In this document: in pieces, positions 14,255 through 14,287 of the stretch
Layout: each line of letters begins with the position of its first letter
How positions within the stretch are numbered: position 1 is the first letter of the stretch
Source: Candidatus Poseidoniaceae archaeon
GTDB lineage: Archaea; Thermoplasmatota; Poseidoniia; Poseidoniales; Poseidoniaceae
Assembly: GCA_022424925.1 (NCBI GenBank)
Contig: JAKMGM010000088.1
Coordinates: forward strand, 1-14,287
Reading direction: 5' to 3'
Length of the DNA: 14,287 nt
Position numbers and translations under genes: made by a program
Notes under the pieces: model-generated
Seen by the model: the letters and a program-made list of their open reading frames with translations, nothing else
The model's database searches: none
Told to the model about the DNA's origin: nothing

Positions 14255-14278
14255 AGTCGCTGATTGTCTTGCGCCGCG

Positions 14279-14286
14279 CTATAATG
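14279..14286 (-). promoter_or_regulatory. Candidate TATA box of the PAC2 gene
   Basis: CATTATAG on the minus strand lies 24-32 nt before the ATG at 14254, inside an otherwise GC-rich stretch. That is the distance expected if transcription starts at or next to the start codon (a leaderless mRNA, common in archaea). No Shine-Dalgarno site precedes the ATG, which is consistent. Confidence 0.4.
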
Positions 14287-14287
14287 T

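Overview
The window looks like chromosomal DNA from a mesophilic euryarchaeon, most plausibly a marine planktonic lineage such as Marine Group II / Poseidoniales. That placement is an inference from gene content, not a database match. Clear archaeal markers are ribosomal protein L10e, the ribosome-splitting ATPase ABCE1/Rli1, a ubiquitin-like small modifier ending in Gly-Gly, a PAC2 proteasome-assembly chaperone with a C-terminal HbYX tail, and a class II tRNA-Ser with discriminator G73. A bacterial-type mutS-mutL pair sits among them, as is known for some mesophilic archaea. Packing is very tight: three convergent gene ends overlap or lie 2-5 bp apart, and no gap without a gene exceeds 150 bp. 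No insertion sequence, CRISPR array, integrase or attachment site was seen.

Layout: (1) 3-425, the 3' end of aroA (shikimate pathway), cut by the window edge and tail-to-tail with mutL. (2) 422-6431 on the minus strand: a two-TM extracytoplasmic-domain protein, then mutS, then mutL, with mutS and mutL overlapping by 8 nt. MutL carries a complete endonuclease metal site, so this is a MutH-independent mismatch-repair system. MutS carries a PCNA-type PIP-box where bacterial MutS has its beta-clamp motif. (3) 6581-12668 on the plus strand: rpl10e, abce1, and two adjacent paralogous genes for large PD-(D/E)XK nucleases that combine a Cas4/Dna2-like Fe-S staple with two predicted C-terminal OB folds. 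The spacing (112, 14 and 46 bp) suggests at least abce1-nucA-nucB are cotranscribed. (4) 12674-14254: a small ubiquitin-like modifier gene (minus), tRNA-Ser(CGA) (plus), a TM2-domain membrane protein (plus, uncertain N-terminus) and the PAC2 chaperone (minus).

Functionally the window mixes DNA maintenance (MutS, MutL, twin Fe-S nucleases), translation (L10e, ABCE1, tRNA-Ser) and protein modification or turnover (ubiquitin-like protein, PAC2). The least described elements are the tandem nuclease-OB paralogues, one with intact and one with altered Fe-S cysteines, and the PIP-box graft in an otherwise bacterial-type MutS.
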